64,000 bases of DNA from Vagococcus entomophilus (GCF_003987595.1 NZ_NGJZ01000001.1:310001-374000), one strand, 5' to 3'. Numbered from the stretch's first letter, positions 29,592-39,799 are shown. Program-made: numbers and translations. The notes: generated from the sequence alone by a model not told the origin.

Positions 29592-30095
29592 ATGGCAAAA
29601 AGCTGGGAAAATGATCCAGAATATATGAGTTATATAGAAGATTTAATTAATCGTCCAGAAGTACAAAAATTAAAAAAATTTAAGCAACATCACTATACGA
29701 ATCGTTTAGAGCACTCCATCAGTGTTTCGTACTCTAGCTACAAAGTGGCAAAAAAATTCCATGCTAATGCAAAAGCAACGGCTAGAGCAGGTCTGCTGCA
29801 TGATTTGTTTTATTATGATTGGCGTACTGAAAAATCAGACAAGGGGACACATGCCTATGTTCATCCAAGAATTGCTGTCAAAAATGCTGAAAAAATCACC
29901 GATCTTTCCCCTTTAGAAAGAGATATAATCATTAAACATATGTGGCTTGCAACCATCGCCTTTCCAAGATATAAAGAAAGCTATATTGTGACCTTTGTTG
30001 ACAAATACTGTGCGTGCCAAGAAGTCTTAGTTCCCTTTGCGGTGAATGTGAAGAACAAATGCAAAAGCTATTTAGGATATTCTGGCGATATTTAA
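29592..30095 (+). CDS. HD-domain metal-dependent phosphohydrolase
   Basis: 167 residues. The HD pattern is visible as RLEHSISVS (first His), ARAGLLHDLFYYDW (His-Asp pair), a further His in HAYVHPRIA and KHMW, and VDKYCACQE (last Asp). Such domains hydrolyse phosphate esters of nucleotides or cyclic dinucleotides; no partner domain or clear substrate is seen. GGTGAG precedes the ATG. No operon partner: 111 bases separate it from the methyltransferase, and the HxlR regulator downstream has its own control region. Confidence 0.78.
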   Translation: MAKSWENDPEYMSYIEDLINRPEVQKLKKFKQHHYTNRLEHSISVSYSSYKVAKKFHANAKATARAGLLHDLFYYDWRTEKSDKGTHAYVHPRIAVKNAEKITDLSPLERDIIIKHMWLATIAFPRYKESYIVTFVDKYCACQEVLVPFAVNVKNKCKSYLGYSGDI

Positions 30096-30129
30096 GAAAA
30101 TAAACAAGTTGACTAGCAATAGTTGACTT

Positions 30130-30160
30130 TTTATTTTATACTAATTACAAATAAAATAAA
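30130..30160 (+). promoter_or_regulatory. Inverted repeat over the hxlR -10, candidate operator
   Basis: TTTATTTTAT (30130-30139) and ATAAAATAAA (30151-30160) are perfect inverted copies with an 11-base spacer, overlapping a TATACT -10 (30137-30142). Two direct copies of AGTTGACT lie just upstream at 30107-30114 and 30121-30128. This is a good place for autoregulation by the dimeric HxlR-type protein encoded next. Confidence 0.5.
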
Positions 30161-30183
30161 TTCAAAGAATAGTGGTGAATAGA

Positions 30184-30525
30184 ATGGCAGAAATGTATGT
30201 TGAAAAAGAATTTGTGCTGTGTCCAAAATTTGAAAAAACATTTGCTATTCTAGGCAAAAAATGGAATGGTTTAATTATTGATGTTCTTATTGGGGAAGGA
30301 CCACAACGCTTTGTTGCACTTGCAAGAAAAATACCAGACGTGAGTGATCGGGTGTTGGCTGAACGTTTGAAAGAATTAGAAAAAAATCAAATTATTCAAA
30401 AAAGCTGTTGTGACTCCAATCGAAGTGAATATTCACTGACCGAAAAAGGTATTGCATTAGAGCGAGTGATGCAAGAAATTCATCACTGGGGAGAAGAATG
30501 GCTGACAAGTCAAGATATTAGTTGA
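30184..30525 (+). CDS. HxlR-family winged-helix transcriptional regulator
   Basis: 113 residues. The HxlR DNA-binding core is FAILGKKWNGLIIDVL, RFVALARKIPDVSDRVLAERLKELE and the wing YSLTEKG. Cys13 in VLCPKFEKTF is at the N-terminal position where several HxlR proteins carry a redox- or electrophile-sensing cysteine; a Cys-Cys pair (SCCDS) lies mid-protein. The sensing role is inference. GTG codons at 30172 and 30175 form part of the GGTGA ribosome-binding site, so the ATG at 30184 is used. No separate target gene is next to it, so it may act elsewhere and on itself. Confidence 0.86.
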   Translation: MAEMYVEKEFVLCPKFEKTFAILGKKWNGLIIDVLIGEGPQRFVALARKIPDVSDRVLAERLKELEKNQIIQKSCCDSNRSEYSLTEKGIALERVMQEIHHWGEEWLTSQDIS

Positions 30526-30550
30526 CCAAACAGGTGATTTCTTGTAAACT
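30522..30550 (+). promoter_or_regulatory. Promoter of the pheST T-box transcript
   Basis: TTGACC (30522-30527), a 17-base spacer and TAAACT (30545-30550). The -35 overlaps the stop codon of the regulator gene. Transcription would start near 30557, just before the T-box leader. Confidence 0.75.
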
Positions 30551-30556
30551 ATGAAG

Positions 30557-30787
30557 TGAAAGATTATGAGGGAAAAGAGTAATTTTATTGTTTCTTTTTA
30601 GGGAATACTTGTCTCAGACTGCAAGCAAGTATAAGAGCGTAAGATGAAGTTCACTTCCTGAATCGCTCCAGTAGAGCCGGTGAAGACATCGTTAACAAAA
30701 AGAGTGTATGTGCGATTTTTATTGCATATAAAACAGGATGGTACCGCGAAATTCTCTCGTTCCTTTAATTAGGAGCGAGTTTTTTTT
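30557..30787 (+). promoter_or_regulatory. T-box leader (Phe-responsive) controlling pheST
   Basis: The conserved T-box AGGATGGTACCGCGA is at 30735-30749. It is followed by a terminator stem (30756-30764 with 30771-30779) and eight T. The long upstream stem region (about 30560-30680) contains a TTC followed by A at 30650-30652, a suitable phenylalanine specifier codon. By T-box logic uncharged tRNA-Phe pairs with the leader and prevents termination, turning on the synthetase genes. Confidence 0.92.
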
Positions 30788-30815
30788 ATGTTTAAAAAGA
30801 GAAAGGAATAAGTCA

Positions 30816-31862
30816 ATGGAACTTAAAAATCAGTTAGAAGCACTGAAAGAACAAGCAGAAAAGAACATTCAAGATGCTACATCATTAGATGAACTAAATA
30901 AAATAAGAATAGAGATGTTGGGTAAAAAGGGTCCTATCACAGAAGTTTTACGTGGTATGAAAGATTTATCAGCTGAAGAACGACCAGTTGTTGGGAGCTT
31001 TGCCAATCAGATTCGAGATGACTTGACAGAAAAAATCGAGCAAAAAAAAGTAGCAATCGAAGAACTCGAATTAGCTAAAAAGCTAAAAAGCGAAACAATT
31101 GATGTGACGCTTCCAGGTAAAAAGATGACGCAAGGGACTTCACATATTTTGACTCAAACAATGAACGAGATCGAAGACGTATTTTTGGGAATGGGCTATC
31201 AAGTAATCAATGGTCGTGAAGTAGAACAAGATCACTACAACTTTGAACGAATGAATTTGCCTAAAAATCATCCAGCCAGGGATATGCAAGATACGTTTTA
31301 TATTACGGAAGAGCTGTTACTTCGTACGCACACTTCTCCTGTTCAAGCTAGAACAATGGAAAAACATGATTTTTCTAAAGGTCCTTTACGCATGATTAGT
31401 CCAGGTAAAGTATTCCGTCGTGATACGGATGATGCCACTCATAGTCACCAATTTCATCAAATTGAAGGACTTGTAGTGGATAAGGGAATCACCATGGGGG
31501 ATTTAAAAGGGACACTAGAAGTGGTGCTAAAAAAAATGTTTGGTGCAGAACGTGATGTTCGTCTTCGTCCAAGCTACTTTCCATTCACTGAACCATCTGT
31601 AGAAGTAGATATTAGCTGCTTTAAATGTGGTGGAAAAGGTTGTAACGTATGCAAACATACAGGTTGGATTGAAATCTTAGGCGCTGGTATGGTTCATCCA
31701 AATGTGTTAGAAATGTCAGGAATTGATGCAACTAAGTACAGTGGTTTTGCCTTTGGAATGGGGCCAGACCGTGTGGCTATGTTACGATACGGTGTCAATG
31801 ATATTCGAGATTTTTATCAAAATGATCGCCGGTTCTTAGAACAATTCAAGGTAAAGGAGTAG
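30816..31862 (+). CDS. pheS: Phenylalanyl-tRNA synthetase alpha subunit
   Basis: 348 residues: an N-terminal coiled coil that binds tRNA and the class II catalytic core. Motif 2 lies in [30 protein letters not shown] and motif 3 in [18 protein letters not shown]. The open frame extends upstream through the T-box, but those codons lie in the leader. AAAGGAATAAGTCA precedes the ATG at 30816, which gives the normal N-terminus [13 protein letters not shown]. Confidence 0.97.
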   Translation: MELKNQLEALKEQAEKNIQDATSLDELNKIRIEMLGKKGPITEVLRGMKDLSAEERPVVGSFANQIRDDLTEKIEQKKVAIEELELAKKLKSETIDVTLPGKKMTQGTSHILTQTMNEIEDVFLGMGYQVINGREVEQDHYNFERMNLPKNHPARDMQDTFYITEELLLRTHTSPVQARTMEKHDFSKGPLRMISPGKVFRRDTDDATHSHQFHQIEGLVVDKGITMGDLKGTLEVVLKKMFGAERDVRLRPSYFPFTEPSVEVDISCFKCGGKGCNVCKHTGWIEILGAGMVHPNVLEMSGIDATKYSGFAFGMGPDRVAMLRYGVNDIRDFYQNDRRFLEQFKVKE

Positions 31863-31868
31863 CAAAAC

Positions 31869-34283
31869 ATGTTAGTTTCTTATAAATGGTTAAGTGAATA
31901 TGTAGATTTAACGAAGGTTCAGCCGAGTGAATTGGCAGATAAAATGTCACGTACTGGAATTGAAGTAGAGGGGATTGAAGTTCCAAAAGAAGGACTTAAA
32001 AAAATAGTAGTTGGGGACGTAAAAGAATGTACACCTCATCCAAACAGTGATCATCTTTCGATTTGTCAAGTAGACATTGGCGAAGAGGACCTAGCACAAA
32101 TCGTGTGTGGTGCCCCAAATATCAAAGCAGGTGTGAAAGTAATTGTTGCGTTACCGGGATCTAGAATTACAGGAAACGTGAAAATAAAAAAAGGTAAGAT
32201 GCGTGGCGAGGTATCAAATGGCATGATTTGTTCCTTACAAGAACTAGGCTATTCAGACAGCGTGGTCGCCAAAGCATATTCTGAAGGAATATTTTATCTA
32301 CCAGAAGCAGCTGTTCCTGGAGATGAAGTGTTTCACTATTTGGATATGGATGATGCTATCGTGGATCTTGCTATTACTCCAAATAGAGCAGATGCTCTTA
32401 GTATGCGCGGGGTTGCGTATGAAGTAGGTGCTCTATACCAGCAAACGCCGCACTTTGAATGCAAAGAAGTGGTTGAACAGCAAAACGAACAAATTGAAAA
32501 CTATTTATCTGTAGAAGTAGAGAATCAAACAGACACACCAACGTATACTATGCGACTGATTAAAGATGTCACAATTAAAGAAAGTCCATTATGGTTACAA
32601 ACGCGGTTGATGAACGCAGGGATTCGCCCAATCAACAACATTGTGGATGTGACAAACTTTGTTTTACTTGAGTTTGGCCAACCAATGCATGCTTTTGACT
32701 ATGATAAGATTGGTTCAAAAGAAATTTTGGTTCGCCGCGCCAAAGAAGGCGAAACTCTAACGACATTAGACGAAGAAGAACGCACGCTTACCCCTGAAAA
32801 TATTGTGGTGACAAATGGTTACAAGCCATTAGCTCTTGCTGGAGTAATGGGTGGACTGGAATCTGAAATCACGGATAAAACTACGACTGTAGCACTAGAA
32901 TCAGCTCTATTTGACGCAGTATCTATTCGCCAGACTGCTAAAATATTCCATTTAAGAAGTGAGTCAAGTAGTCGTTTTGAGAAAGGAATTAATCCAGCAA
33001 CGGTAAAAGAAGCGCTAGATTTTGCGAGTGCGATGATGGTTGAACTTGGTGGAGGACAAGTAGTCAGTGGCGTTTTAGCAGCGAGTGAGTATCAAGCAAC
33101 AAATGTTGAAGTACCCATTACGTTAGCTCGAATTAATGATTACCTTGGCACCGAGTTAAATGCGCACGAGGTTGGCGATATATTTGTAGCATTAGGTTTT
33201 TCGTACACAGAAGAAAAGCAACAATTTATTGTATCCATTCCTCCAAGACGTTGGGATATCTCAATTGAGGCTGATATTATCGAAGAAGTCGCACGAATTT
33301 ATGGATATGATGCACTGCCATCAACCCTTCCAAGTGGCCAAGCACTTGCTGGAAGTCTAACAAAAGAGCAACGATTGATGAGAGAAAGTAAGCAAGTACT
33401 AGAGGGTGCGGGATTATTTGAAGCCATTAGTTATGTTTTAACTACGAAAGAAAAAGCAACGGATTTCCGCTTGAAAAAGGCAAATACGATTGCGGTTGAT
33501 TGGCCAATGACTGAAGAGCATGCGGTCCTTCGTCAAAATCTAGTCAGTGGCTTGTTGGATGACATTGCTTATAATCAGGCTCGAAAAAATGGAAATGTCG
33601 CTTTCTATGAATTAGGTCGAGTATTTTATCAAGCGGATGCCACACTACCCATCGAAGAAAACCATCTAGCTTTTGCGCTAACAGGTTTGTGGCAAACAAA
33701 AGACTGGCAAACGGAAAAACAACCTGTTGACTTTTTCTTAGCTAAAGGTGTGCTAGAGGAATTGTTTAAGGTTTATGGAATCAAGCAACAAGTGATACTT
33801 GAAGCAACAGACGAGTTTGCGGAGCTTCATCCAGGACGCACTGCCAAAATTATTTTGAATGGTCAACTGGTAGGATTCATTGGTCAAGTTCACCCAGAGG
33901 TTGCCAAACGTTATGACATCATGGAAACATATGTTGCTGAACTTGATTTAGAGACGCTATTTAGTATGAGAAATGCTGGAATCAATTATCAAGTGGTTAG
34001 TAAGTATCCCGCAGTAAAAAGAGACATTGCTATTTTAGTGGATGCTGCAGTAACCAATGCCATGCTGACTACTGTCATTCAAGCAAATGGGGGCAACTAT
34101 TTACAATTTGTTGAACTATTTGATGTTTATGCAGGTAGTTCACTTGGAGAAAATAAAAAATCCATGGCCTATTCACTCACTTTCTTAAACTCAGAGGCAA
34201 CCCTAGTTGATGAAGATGTCACAAAAGCCATGGCAAAAGTTGAACGGGCATTGGTAGACAATTATCAAGTTGAAATTCGCTAG
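31869..34283 (+). CDS. pheT: Phenylalanyl-tRNA synthetase beta subunit
   Basis: 804 residues. An EMAP-II-like tRNA-binding domain (about 40-150; [14 protein letters not shown]), B3/B4 editing domain (about 210-390), B5 domain, class II-like non-catalytic core and a C-terminal anticodon-binding ferredoxin fold ([15 protein letters not shown]). It pairs with PheS as an alpha2beta2 enzyme and edits Tyr-tRNA-Phe. It starts 6 bases after pheS. Confidence 0.97.
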   Translation: MLVSYKWLSEYVDLTKVQPSELADKMSRTGIEVEGIEVPKEGLKKIVVGDVKECTPHPNSDHLSICQVDIGEEDLAQIVCGAPNIKAGVKVIVALPGSRITGNVKIKKGKMRGEVSNGMICSLQELGYSDSVVAKAYSEGIFYLPEAAVPGDEVFHYLDMDDAIVDLAITPNRADALSMRGVAYEVGALYQQTPHFECKEVVEQQNEQIENYLSVEVENQTDTPTYTMRLIKDVTIKESPLWLQTRLMNAGIRPINNIVDVTNFVLLEFGQPMHAFDYDKIGSKEILVRRAKEGETLTTLDEEERTLTPENIVVTNGYKPLALAGVMGGLESEITDKTTTVALESALFDAVSIRQTAKIFHLRSESSSRFEKGINPATVKEALDFASAMMVELGGGQVVSGVLAASEYQATNVEVPITLARINDYLGTELNAHEVGDIFVALGFSYTEEKQQFIVSIPPRRWDISIEADIIEEVARIYGYDALPSTLPSGQALAGSLTKEQRLMRESKQVLEGAGLFEAISYVLTTKEKATDFRLKKANTIAVDWPMTEEHAVLRQNLVSGLLDDIAYNQARKNGNVAFYELGRVFYQADATLPIEENHLAFALTGLWQTKDWQTEKQPVDFFLAKGVLEELFKVYGIKQQVILEATDEFAELHPGRTAKIILNGQLVGFIGQVHPEVAKRYDIMETYVAELDLETLFSMRNAGINYQVVSKYPAVKRDIAILVDAAVTNAMLTTVIQANGGNYLQFVELFDVYAGSSLGENKKSMAYSLTFLNSEATLVDEDVTKAMAKVERALVDNYQVEIR

Positions 34284-34334
34284 CAATTACCGCATCATTT
34301 GAAGAGAAATATGCCAAAGCCAAGCTAAAAGGAG

Positions 34335-34379
34335 CTGAGACAAAACTGTTTTTGAGTTTTGTTTTAGTTTCTTTTTTTT
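34335..34379 (+). terminator. Terminator after pheST
   Basis: A stem of 34335-34347 with 34355-34367, including G-T pairs, is followed by a T-tract at 34372-34379. The remaining gap to murI (about 100 bases) shows no other feature. Confidence 0.75.
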
Positions 34380-34482
34380 AAAATTAATAAATTCGGATAA
34401 TAACTATGCGATATCACTTGAAAAAAGCTAAGAAAAAAGAGAAAATAGAAAAGAATAAATGAAAGAAAACAGAGGGGAAAAC

Positions 34483-35295
34483 ATGGCTAACGAAGCAGCA
34501 ATTGGATTTATGGATTCAGGTGTTGGGGGATTAACAGTTGTCAAAGAAGCAATGCGGCAACTACCAAATGAACGAATCATCTACTTGGGAGATACAAAAC
34601 GTTGTCCGTATGGTCCAAGACCTAATGAACAAGTTCTAGAATTTACCTGGCAAATGACTTCCTTTTTACTAAATAAAAAAATAAAAATGCTCGTGATCGC
34701 TTGTAACACCGCGACGGCAGTTGCTTTGGAAGAAATCAAAAAATCTTTAGATATCCCTGTTGTAGGGGTAATTATGCCGGGAAGTAGAGCGGCACTAAAA
34801 GCAACTAGAAATAACCGGATTGGCGTGATAGGTACGGAAGTTACGATAAATAGTAAAGCCTATGCGACTGTCATTCAAAAAAAGTCTCCACATACCAAGG
34901 TTATTCAAAAAGCCTGTCCAAAGTTTGTTCCAATAGTAGAAAGCCATAAAGCGAGTTCGTCTATTGCAAAGATGATTGTGGCAGAAGCTTTGAATGGACT
35001 AAAAAAGCAACAATTAGATACACTTATTTTAGGATGCACGCATTATCCATTACTTAAGCCCATCATTCAACATGTAATGGGGAAGAAAGTTACCTTGATT
35101 GATTCAGGTGCAGAAACAATCAGTGAAGTAAGCATGCTGTTAGACTATTTTGATATCGCAGCATCGGCCAAAAAAGAGGCTGTTAGAGAACATGAATTTT
35201 ATATGACAGGCTCACAAAATTTATTCAACAACATTACAAAAGAATGGTTAAATTTAAAAGAAATAAACAGTAGAAAAATTAACTTAAAGAAATGA
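34483..35295 (+). CDS. murI: Glutamate racemase
   Basis: 270-residue enzyme making D-glutamate for peptidoglycan. The two catalytic cysteines are Cys74 (ACNTATA) and Cys185 (GCTHYPLL), with Asp11-Ser12 in MDSGVGG and His187 nearby. An ATG at 34459 is in frame, but GAGGGG stands directly before the ATG at 34483, which gives the standard N-terminus. It is followed closely by the rph-rdgB gene, as in other enterococci. Confidence 0.96.
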   Translation: MANEAAIGFMDSGVGGLTVVKEAMRQLPNERIIYLGDTKRCPYGPRPNEQVLEFTWQMTSFLLNKKIKMLVIACNTATAVALEEIKKSLDIPVVGVIMPGSRAALKATRNNRIGVIGTEVTINSKAYATVIQKKSPHTKVIQKACPKFVPIVESHKASSSIAKMIVAEALNGLKKQQLDTLILGCTHYPLLKPIIQHVMGKKVTLIDSGAETISEVSMLLDYFDIAASAKKEAVREHEFYMTGSQNLFNNITKEWLNLKEINSRKINLKK

Positions 35296-35311
35296 AAAGG
35301 AGCAAAGACGC

Positions 35312-36646
35312 ATGTTGAGACACGATAGCAGATCAGAAAATCAGTTAAGAAATGTTGAGATAGAGACGAATGTGATGAAATACTCAGAAGGATCGGTGCT
35401 GATTACATTTGGTGATACAAAAGTCTTGTGTAGTGCAACAGTTGAGGAACGTGTACCTAAGTTTATCCGAGGAAAAGGGACAGGTTGGATTGCGGCTGAG
35501 TATCAAATGTTACCCCGTGCAACACAAACAAGAAATATGCGTGAAAGCACCAAAGGAAAAGTTTCTGGAAGAACCATGGAAATCCAGAGGTTGATTGGAC
35601 GCTCTTTGCGTGCTGTCATTGATTTAACTTTACTGGGGGAGCGCTCGATCATTGTTGATTGTGATGTCCTCCAAGCTGATGGGGGGACACGGACTGCAAG
35701 TATTACAGGTGCTTTTGTAGCCGTACAACTAGCCATCCAAGAGCTAATGAGGAAAAATATAATTAAAAAGAACCCTGTAAAAGACTATTTGGCAGCGATT
35801 AGTGTAGGAATCTTACCAAGTGGTGAATGTGTGCTTGACTTAGATTATAAAGAAGATGTAGCAGCGCTTGTTGATATGAATTTGGTCATGACAGGCAGCG
35901 GTCGCTTTGTTGAAATACAAGGAACAGGTGAAGAAGCAACCTTTTCTGGTGAGGAGCTAAATACGTTGCTTTTTTACGGGAAATCTGGAATTGAAACATT
36001 GATTGCCAAGCAAAAAGAAGTATTGTTAGTGTCTAAAAGACAAGAAACTTCTCAGGAAAAAAAGGAAGTCCTCATTGCAACTAGAAACAAAGGAAAGGCA
36101 AAAGAGTTTGCGGCTATTTTTGCTGAAAAAGGATTTACGGTAAAGACCTTGTTAGATTATCCAGATTTACCAGATGTAGAAGAAACAGGCAAAACCTTTG
36201 AAGAAAACGCACGCCTTAAAGCTGAAACGATTGCTCAAATTGTCCAAGGTCCTGTCTTAGCTGATGATTCAGGTTTGATTGTAGATGCTCTTTTGGGGCA
36301 GCCAGGGATTTATTCTGCCCGTTTTGCAGGGCCAAACAAGAGCGATGCCGCTAACAATGCGAAACTCCTTCATGAGCTAACCGGGATTGCGACTGAAAAA
36401 AGAACGGCACGTTACCACTGCACCCTTGTTTTAGCTGAGCCGAATAAGGAAAGTCTGGTTGTTTCAGGAGAACTTGAAGGAACAATTGGTACGATTCCCC
36501 AAGGTGAAAATGGGTTTGGCTACGATTCACTTTTCTATATTCCCTCTGAAAAGAAAACAGCAGCTGAACTTTCAGAAGATCAAAAAAACAGAATCAGTCA
36601 CCGAGCTAAAGCAATAGAAGCACTTCGTGGTCAGTGGAAATCTTGA
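35312..36646 (+). CDS. Fusion of ribonuclease PH and RdgB/HAM1 nucleoside-triphosphate pyrophosphatase
   Basis: 444 residues. Residues 1-240 are a complete RNase [44 protein letters not shown] and [10 protein letters not shown]. After a short polar linker (240-251), residues 252-444 are a complete RdgB/ITPase: [33 protein letters not shown] and GFGYDSLFY. RNase PH trims tRNA 3' ends using phosphate; RdgB removes ITP and XTP. Many Firmicutes have the two as adjacent genes. The fused form is known in enterococci and relatives. Confidence 0.95.
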   Translation: MLRHDSRSENQLRNVEIETNVMKYSEGSVLITFGDTKVLCSATVEERVPKFIRGKGTGWIAAEYQMLPRATQTRNMRESTKGKVSGRTMEIQRLIGRSLRAVIDLTLLGERSIIVDCDVLQADGGTRTASITGAFVAVQLAIQELMRKNIIKKNPVKDYLAAISVGILPSGECVLDLDYKEDVAALVDMNLVMTGSGRFVEIQGTGEEATFSGEELNTLLFYGKSGIETLIAKQKEVLLVSKRQETSQEKKEVLIATRNKGKAKEFAAIFAEKGFTVKTLLDYPDLPDVEETGKTFEENARLKAETIAQIVQGPVLADDSGLIVDALLGQPGIYSARFAGPNKSDAANNAKLLHELTGIATEKRTARYHCTLVLAEPNKESLVVSGELEGTIGTIPQGENGFGYDSLFYIPSEKKTAAELSEDQKNRISHRAKAIEALRGQWKS

Positions 36647-36670
36647 TTTTAATAGGAGGAGAATGTCAGA

Positions 36671-37192
36671 ATGAAATATCTAGTTGTCAGTGATAATCAC
36701 GGAGATAGAGGGATATTAGAGGAGTTAGTACAGAAATATCAAGGGAAAGTAGATGTTTTTTTTCATTGTGGAGATTCAGAGTTGCCGGCAACAGATAGCT
36801 TGTGGAAAGTATTTTATGTTGTAGGTGGAAATTGTGATTTTGATTCGGGTTACCAAGAGGAACAGCTAATTGATACGGGCAAGGATAAGATATATCTAAC
36901 GCATGGGCATCTTTTGGGGGTTAACTTTTCTTTAGACAAGCTAAGCTATCGGGCAAAAGAATTAGGCGCTAGTATTGCATTATTTGGTCATACGCATCAG
37001 CTGGGCGTATGGCAGGACCAACATCTGCTTCTAGTAAACTCCGGTAGTATTTGCTTACCTCGTGGCAAGTATCCAATAAAGACCTATGCAATTATTGAAG
37101 AAAACCTAACCAATTATCAGGTTACCTATTATACACGTGACCATCAGGAAATTACAGAACTGACACAAACTATCCAAAAGATAAAAGATTAA
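36671..37192 (+). CDS. YfcE/MJ0936-type metallophosphoesterase
   Basis: 173 residues with the binuclear-metal pattern of the family: VVSDNHGD (Asp and His), FHCGDSE (Asp), VGGNCDF (Asn), LTHGHLLG (His) and FGHTHQ (Gly-His-x-His). Relatives hydrolyse phosphodiesters in vitro; the physiological substrate is unknown. The GGAGG before the ATG and 24-base gap to rph-rdgB suggest one operon, murI-rph/rdgB-phosphoesterase. Confidence 0.9.
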   Translation: MKYLVVSDNHGDRGILEELVQKYQGKVDVFFHCGDSELPATDSLWKVFYVVGGNCDFDSGYQEEQLIDTGKDKIYLTHGHLLGVNFSLDKLSYRAKELGASIALFGHTHQLGVWQDQHLLLVNSGSICLPRGKYPIKTYAIIEENLTNYQVTYYTRDHQEITELTQTIQKIKD

Positions 37193-37296
37193 CTTTTTTT
37201 GAAGAGTCTTGAAAAAATTGTGAAATTACTGATTTTCTGTAATATTTTGGATACAATATATAGAGTAGAGATTAACAACGAAATGGAGGCACTCCG

Positions 37297-37785
37297 ATGA
37301 TCGGAAATGCTATAAAATCCTTATTACTAGAAAACAAAGAACATTTTTTGATATCCTCAGATAACGTTGCAACGGTGATGGCCGAAAATCCACTTAGTCA
37401 TGCATTGCTTGTCTTAAGTAAAGTGGGCTATTCGGTCATCCCTGTGGTAAACAAGAAAGATCAAATTGTAGGTTTACTTAGTTTGTCAGCAATTGTGGAT
37501 GAAATGTTTGAATTGACGACGATTGATACGAAAAAGTTGGATACTTTAAAAGTAAAAGACGTAATGGATGCGAAAGTTCCTGTGCTTAAAGCGCCTTATG
37601 AGATTGAACGAGTCCTTCATATGATGGTAGACCGTTCCTTTATTCCAGTAGTGGATGAGGATGAGGTGTTTCTAGGAATTGTTACGCGAAGAGAATTACT
37701 GAAAGCGGTTAATCATATGGCACATGAGTTAGAATTGAATTATGAGCTGACCAAAAAAGAGGCATGTGAAAAAGAAAAAATATAA
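37297..37785 (+). CDS. cbpB: CBS-domain protein, CbpB/DarB type (c-di-AMP binding)
   Basis: 162 residues made almost wholly of two CBS motifs (about 10-72 and 84-145). The layout and LSKVGYSVIPVVNKKDQIVGLLSL match YkuL/DarB of Bacillus and CbpB of Listeria, which bind cyclic di-AMP and, when empty, stimulate the (p)ppGpp synthetase Rel. The ligand is inferred from the family. A TACAAT -10 lies at 37252-37257. The gene precedes dapH-dapL, echoing ykuL near ykuQR in Bacillus. Confidence 0.85.
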   Translation: MIGNAIKSLLLENKEHFLISSDNVATVMAENPLSHALLVLSKVGYSVIPVVNKKDQIVGLLSLSAIVDEMFELTTIDTKKLDTLKVKDVMDAKVPVLKAPYEIERVLHMMVDRSFIPVVDEDEVFLGIVTRRELLKAVNHMAHELELNYELTKKEACEKEKI

Positions 37786-37862
37786 TTTTAGAAGAAAAAA
37801 ATGTATTTTTCACCTTTTTTTTGCTATGCTTATAGAGAAAAGAAAAAAGGAGGAATTCGTGA

Positions 37863-38564
37863 ATGGATGCATACGAAATAATTCGTTTTATTAGCGAATC
37901 AGAAAAGAAAACCCCTGTTAAGGTAACACTAAAAGGAAAGCTAAAAGAAATTTCTTTTCCAGAAACAATTCAGACCTTTACTAATTGTAAAACTGGAACA
38001 ATTTTTGGAGATTGGAAAGATGTAGAAGCTTTTTTAAATGAAAATAAAGACAAAATTGAAGACTATGTCGTTGAAAATGATGGGCGTAATTCTGCCATCC
38101 CATTGTTGGATACTAAATATGTAAATGCCAGAATTGAGCCTGGTGCAGTGATTCGTGACCAAGTAACTATCGAAGATCAAGCGGTTGTAATGATGGGTGC
38201 TGTGATTAATATTGGCGCTGTAATTGGTGCAGGATCAATGATTGATATGGGAGCAATTTTGGGTGGGCGTGCTACTATTGGAAAAAATGCTCATATTGGA
38301 GCAGGTGCTGTGCTTGCAGGAGTGATTGAACCACCTAGTGCAGATCCTGTTATCGTAGAAGACGATGTGTTAATCGGTGCCAATGCAGTGGTCCTCGAAG
38401 GAGTTAGAGTCGGCAAAGGCGCAGTTGTTGCAGCAGGTGCAATTGTAGTAGATGATGTAGCACCTTATACAGTTGTGGCTGGAGTACCGGCAAAAAAAAT
38501 TAAAGACATTGACGAAAAAACAAAAGGCAAAACAAGCATTATGGCAGAACTTCGCAAATTATAA
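37863..38564 (+). CDS. dapH: Tetrahydrodipicolinate N-acetyltransferase
   Basis: 233 residues. An N-terminal alpha/beta domain (1-85) precedes a left-handed beta-helix of hexapeptide repeats ([34 protein letters not shown] and on to about 215). [26 protein letters not shown] is typical of DapH (YkuQ). It acetylates tetrahydrodipicolinate with acetyl-CoA in the acetylase branch of lysine/diaminopimelate synthesis. AAAAGGAGGAATTCGTGA precedes the ATG. No lysine riboswitch is visible upstream. Confidence 0.95.
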   Translation: MDAYEIIRFISESEKKTPVKVTLKGKLKEISFPETIQTFTNCKTGTIFGDWKDVEAFLNENKDKIEDYVVENDGRNSAIPLLDTKYVNARIEPGAVIRDQVTIEDQAVVMMGAVINIGAVIGAGSMIDMGAILGGRATIGKNAHIGAGAVLAGVIEPPSADPVIVEDDVLIGANAVVLEGVRVGKGAVVAAGAIVVDDVAPYTVVAGVPAKKIKDIDEKTKGKTSIMAELRKL

Positions 38565-38588
38565 AACTCCTCATTGAGGGGTTTTTTT
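38563..38588 (+). terminator. Compact terminator or attenuator between dapH and dapL
   Basis: AAAACTCCTCA pairs with TGAGGGGTTTT (one G-T pair) across one base, followed by T. It overlaps the dapH stop and lies 32 bases before the dapL start, so it probably only partly reduces transcription of dapL. Confidence 0.65.
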
Positions 38589-38619
38589 GCAAAAAAAAAT
38601 AATAAAGGAGCTTACTAAG

Positions 38620-39759
38620 ATGACAGTATGGACTAAAAATGATTTAATTGCTATCAGAAGAAAACTTCATCAAATTCCAGAAATTGGATTAGAAGAGTTT
38701 GAAACACACGAGTACTTGATGCAAAAAATAAACGAACTTCCGCAAGAACAGATTGAGGTCAAAGAGTGGAAAACCGCGATTGTGGTCAAAGTAAAGGGAA
38801 CAAGTCCAAGTAAAACAATTGGCTGGCGAACAGATATTGATGGTTTGCCCATTAAAGAAGAAACAGGTCTGGACTTTTCTTCTACTCATCCAGGAAAAAT
38901 GCATGCCTGTGGTCACGATATGCATATGACGGTAGCACTAGGATTACTTCAAGAAATAGTGAATCAAAAACCTAAAAATGACTTTGTCTTTTTGTTTCAA
39001 CCAGCTGAGGAAAATGAATCAGGGGGGAAACTTGTTTATGAATATGGCTTGTTAGATGACTGTCTTCCAGATGAATTTTATGGGCTACATGTGCAACCAT
39101 TTTTGCCTGTTGGAACGATTGGCACAAGAGTTGGAACGCTGTTTGCAGGAACGTGTGAGATTCAAGCTCATTTTACAGGTAAGGGTGGACATGCAGCTTT
39201 TCCTCACGAATCCAACGATATGATCATTGCTGCTACAGAGTTTGTACAGCAAGCTCAAACCATTGTTAGTCGTAACGTTAATCCAATTGAGGGGGCAGTT
39301 GTCACTTTTGGCACGTTCGAAGCGGGTACCACCAACAATGTGATTGCAGGTAGTGCGCATGTTTCTGGAACCATTCGGACCTTGACACAGAGTATGAACG
39401 AATTAACCCAAAAAAGAATTCGTCAGATTGCAGAAGGAATCGCCGTCTCTTTTCAATGCCAATTGGATATGACACTGACGCAAAAAGGCTACTTGCCAGT
39501 AGAAAATAATCCAGAAACTACCAAAAATTTTATGGATTTTATGCGTCATTATGCGGCGATTAATTTAATAGAAACGGAGCCAGCAATGACAGGTGAGGAT
39601 TTTGGTTATTTATTATCCAAAATTCCAGGAACAATGTTTTGGCTTGGGGTAGATAGTCCGTATGGGTTGCATCATGAAAAAATGATGCCCAAAGAAGAGG
39701 CAATTGAAATAGGCGTGCAAGCAATTAGTGCTTTTTTTGCTGAGTTAGATAAAAAATAA
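38620..39759 (+). CDS. dapL: N-acetyldiaminopimelate deacetylase
   Basis: 379-residue M20-family amidohydrolase (YkuR type). Metal-binding motifs are [21 protein letters not shown] and [14 protein letters not shown] and the LHHEKM histidine complete the active site. It removes acetate from N-acetyl-LL-diaminopimelate. An in-frame TTG at 38587 falls in the terminator T-tract; AAAGGAG before the ATG at 38620 decides the start. The name dapL is also used for an unrelated aminotransferase. Confidence 0.9.
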   Translation: MTVWTKNDLIAIRRKLHQIPEIGLEEFETHEYLMQKINELPQEQIEVKEWKTAIVVKVKGTSPSKTIGWRTDIDGLPIKEETGLDFSSTHPGKMHACGHDMHMTVALGLLQEIVNQKPKNDFVFLFQPAEENESGGKLVYEYGLLDDCLPDEFYGLHVQPFLPVGTIGTRVGTLFAGTCEIQAHFTGKGGHAAFPHESNDMIIAATEFVQQAQTIVSRNVNPIEGAVVTFGTFEAGTTNNVIAGSAHVSGTIRTLTQSMNELTQKRIRQIAEGIAVSFQCQLDMTLTQKGYLPVENNPETTKNFMDFMRHYAAINLIETEPAMTGEDFGYLLSKIPGTMFWLGVDSPYGLHHEKMMPKEEAIEIGVQAISAFFAELDKK

Positions 39760-39760
39760 A

Positions 39761-39797
39761 ATAAAAAGGTTTGATTGCACGAATCAAACCTTTTTAT
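39761..39797. terminator. Bidirectional terminator, dapL / mscS
   Basis: A perfect 16-bp stem (39761-39776 with 39782-39797) with T-tracts on each strand, between the two convergent genes. Confidence 0.92.
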
Positions 39798-39799
39798 TT

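Noticed and set aside
30738-30815. N-terminal extension of pheS beginning in the T-box
   Set aside because: These codons cover the T-box and terminator, and PheS proteins begin at MELKNQL after the ribosome-binding site.
37786-37862. Possible lysine riboswitch before dapH
   Set aside because: Only 77 bases separate the genes and no lysine-riboswitch core elements are present.
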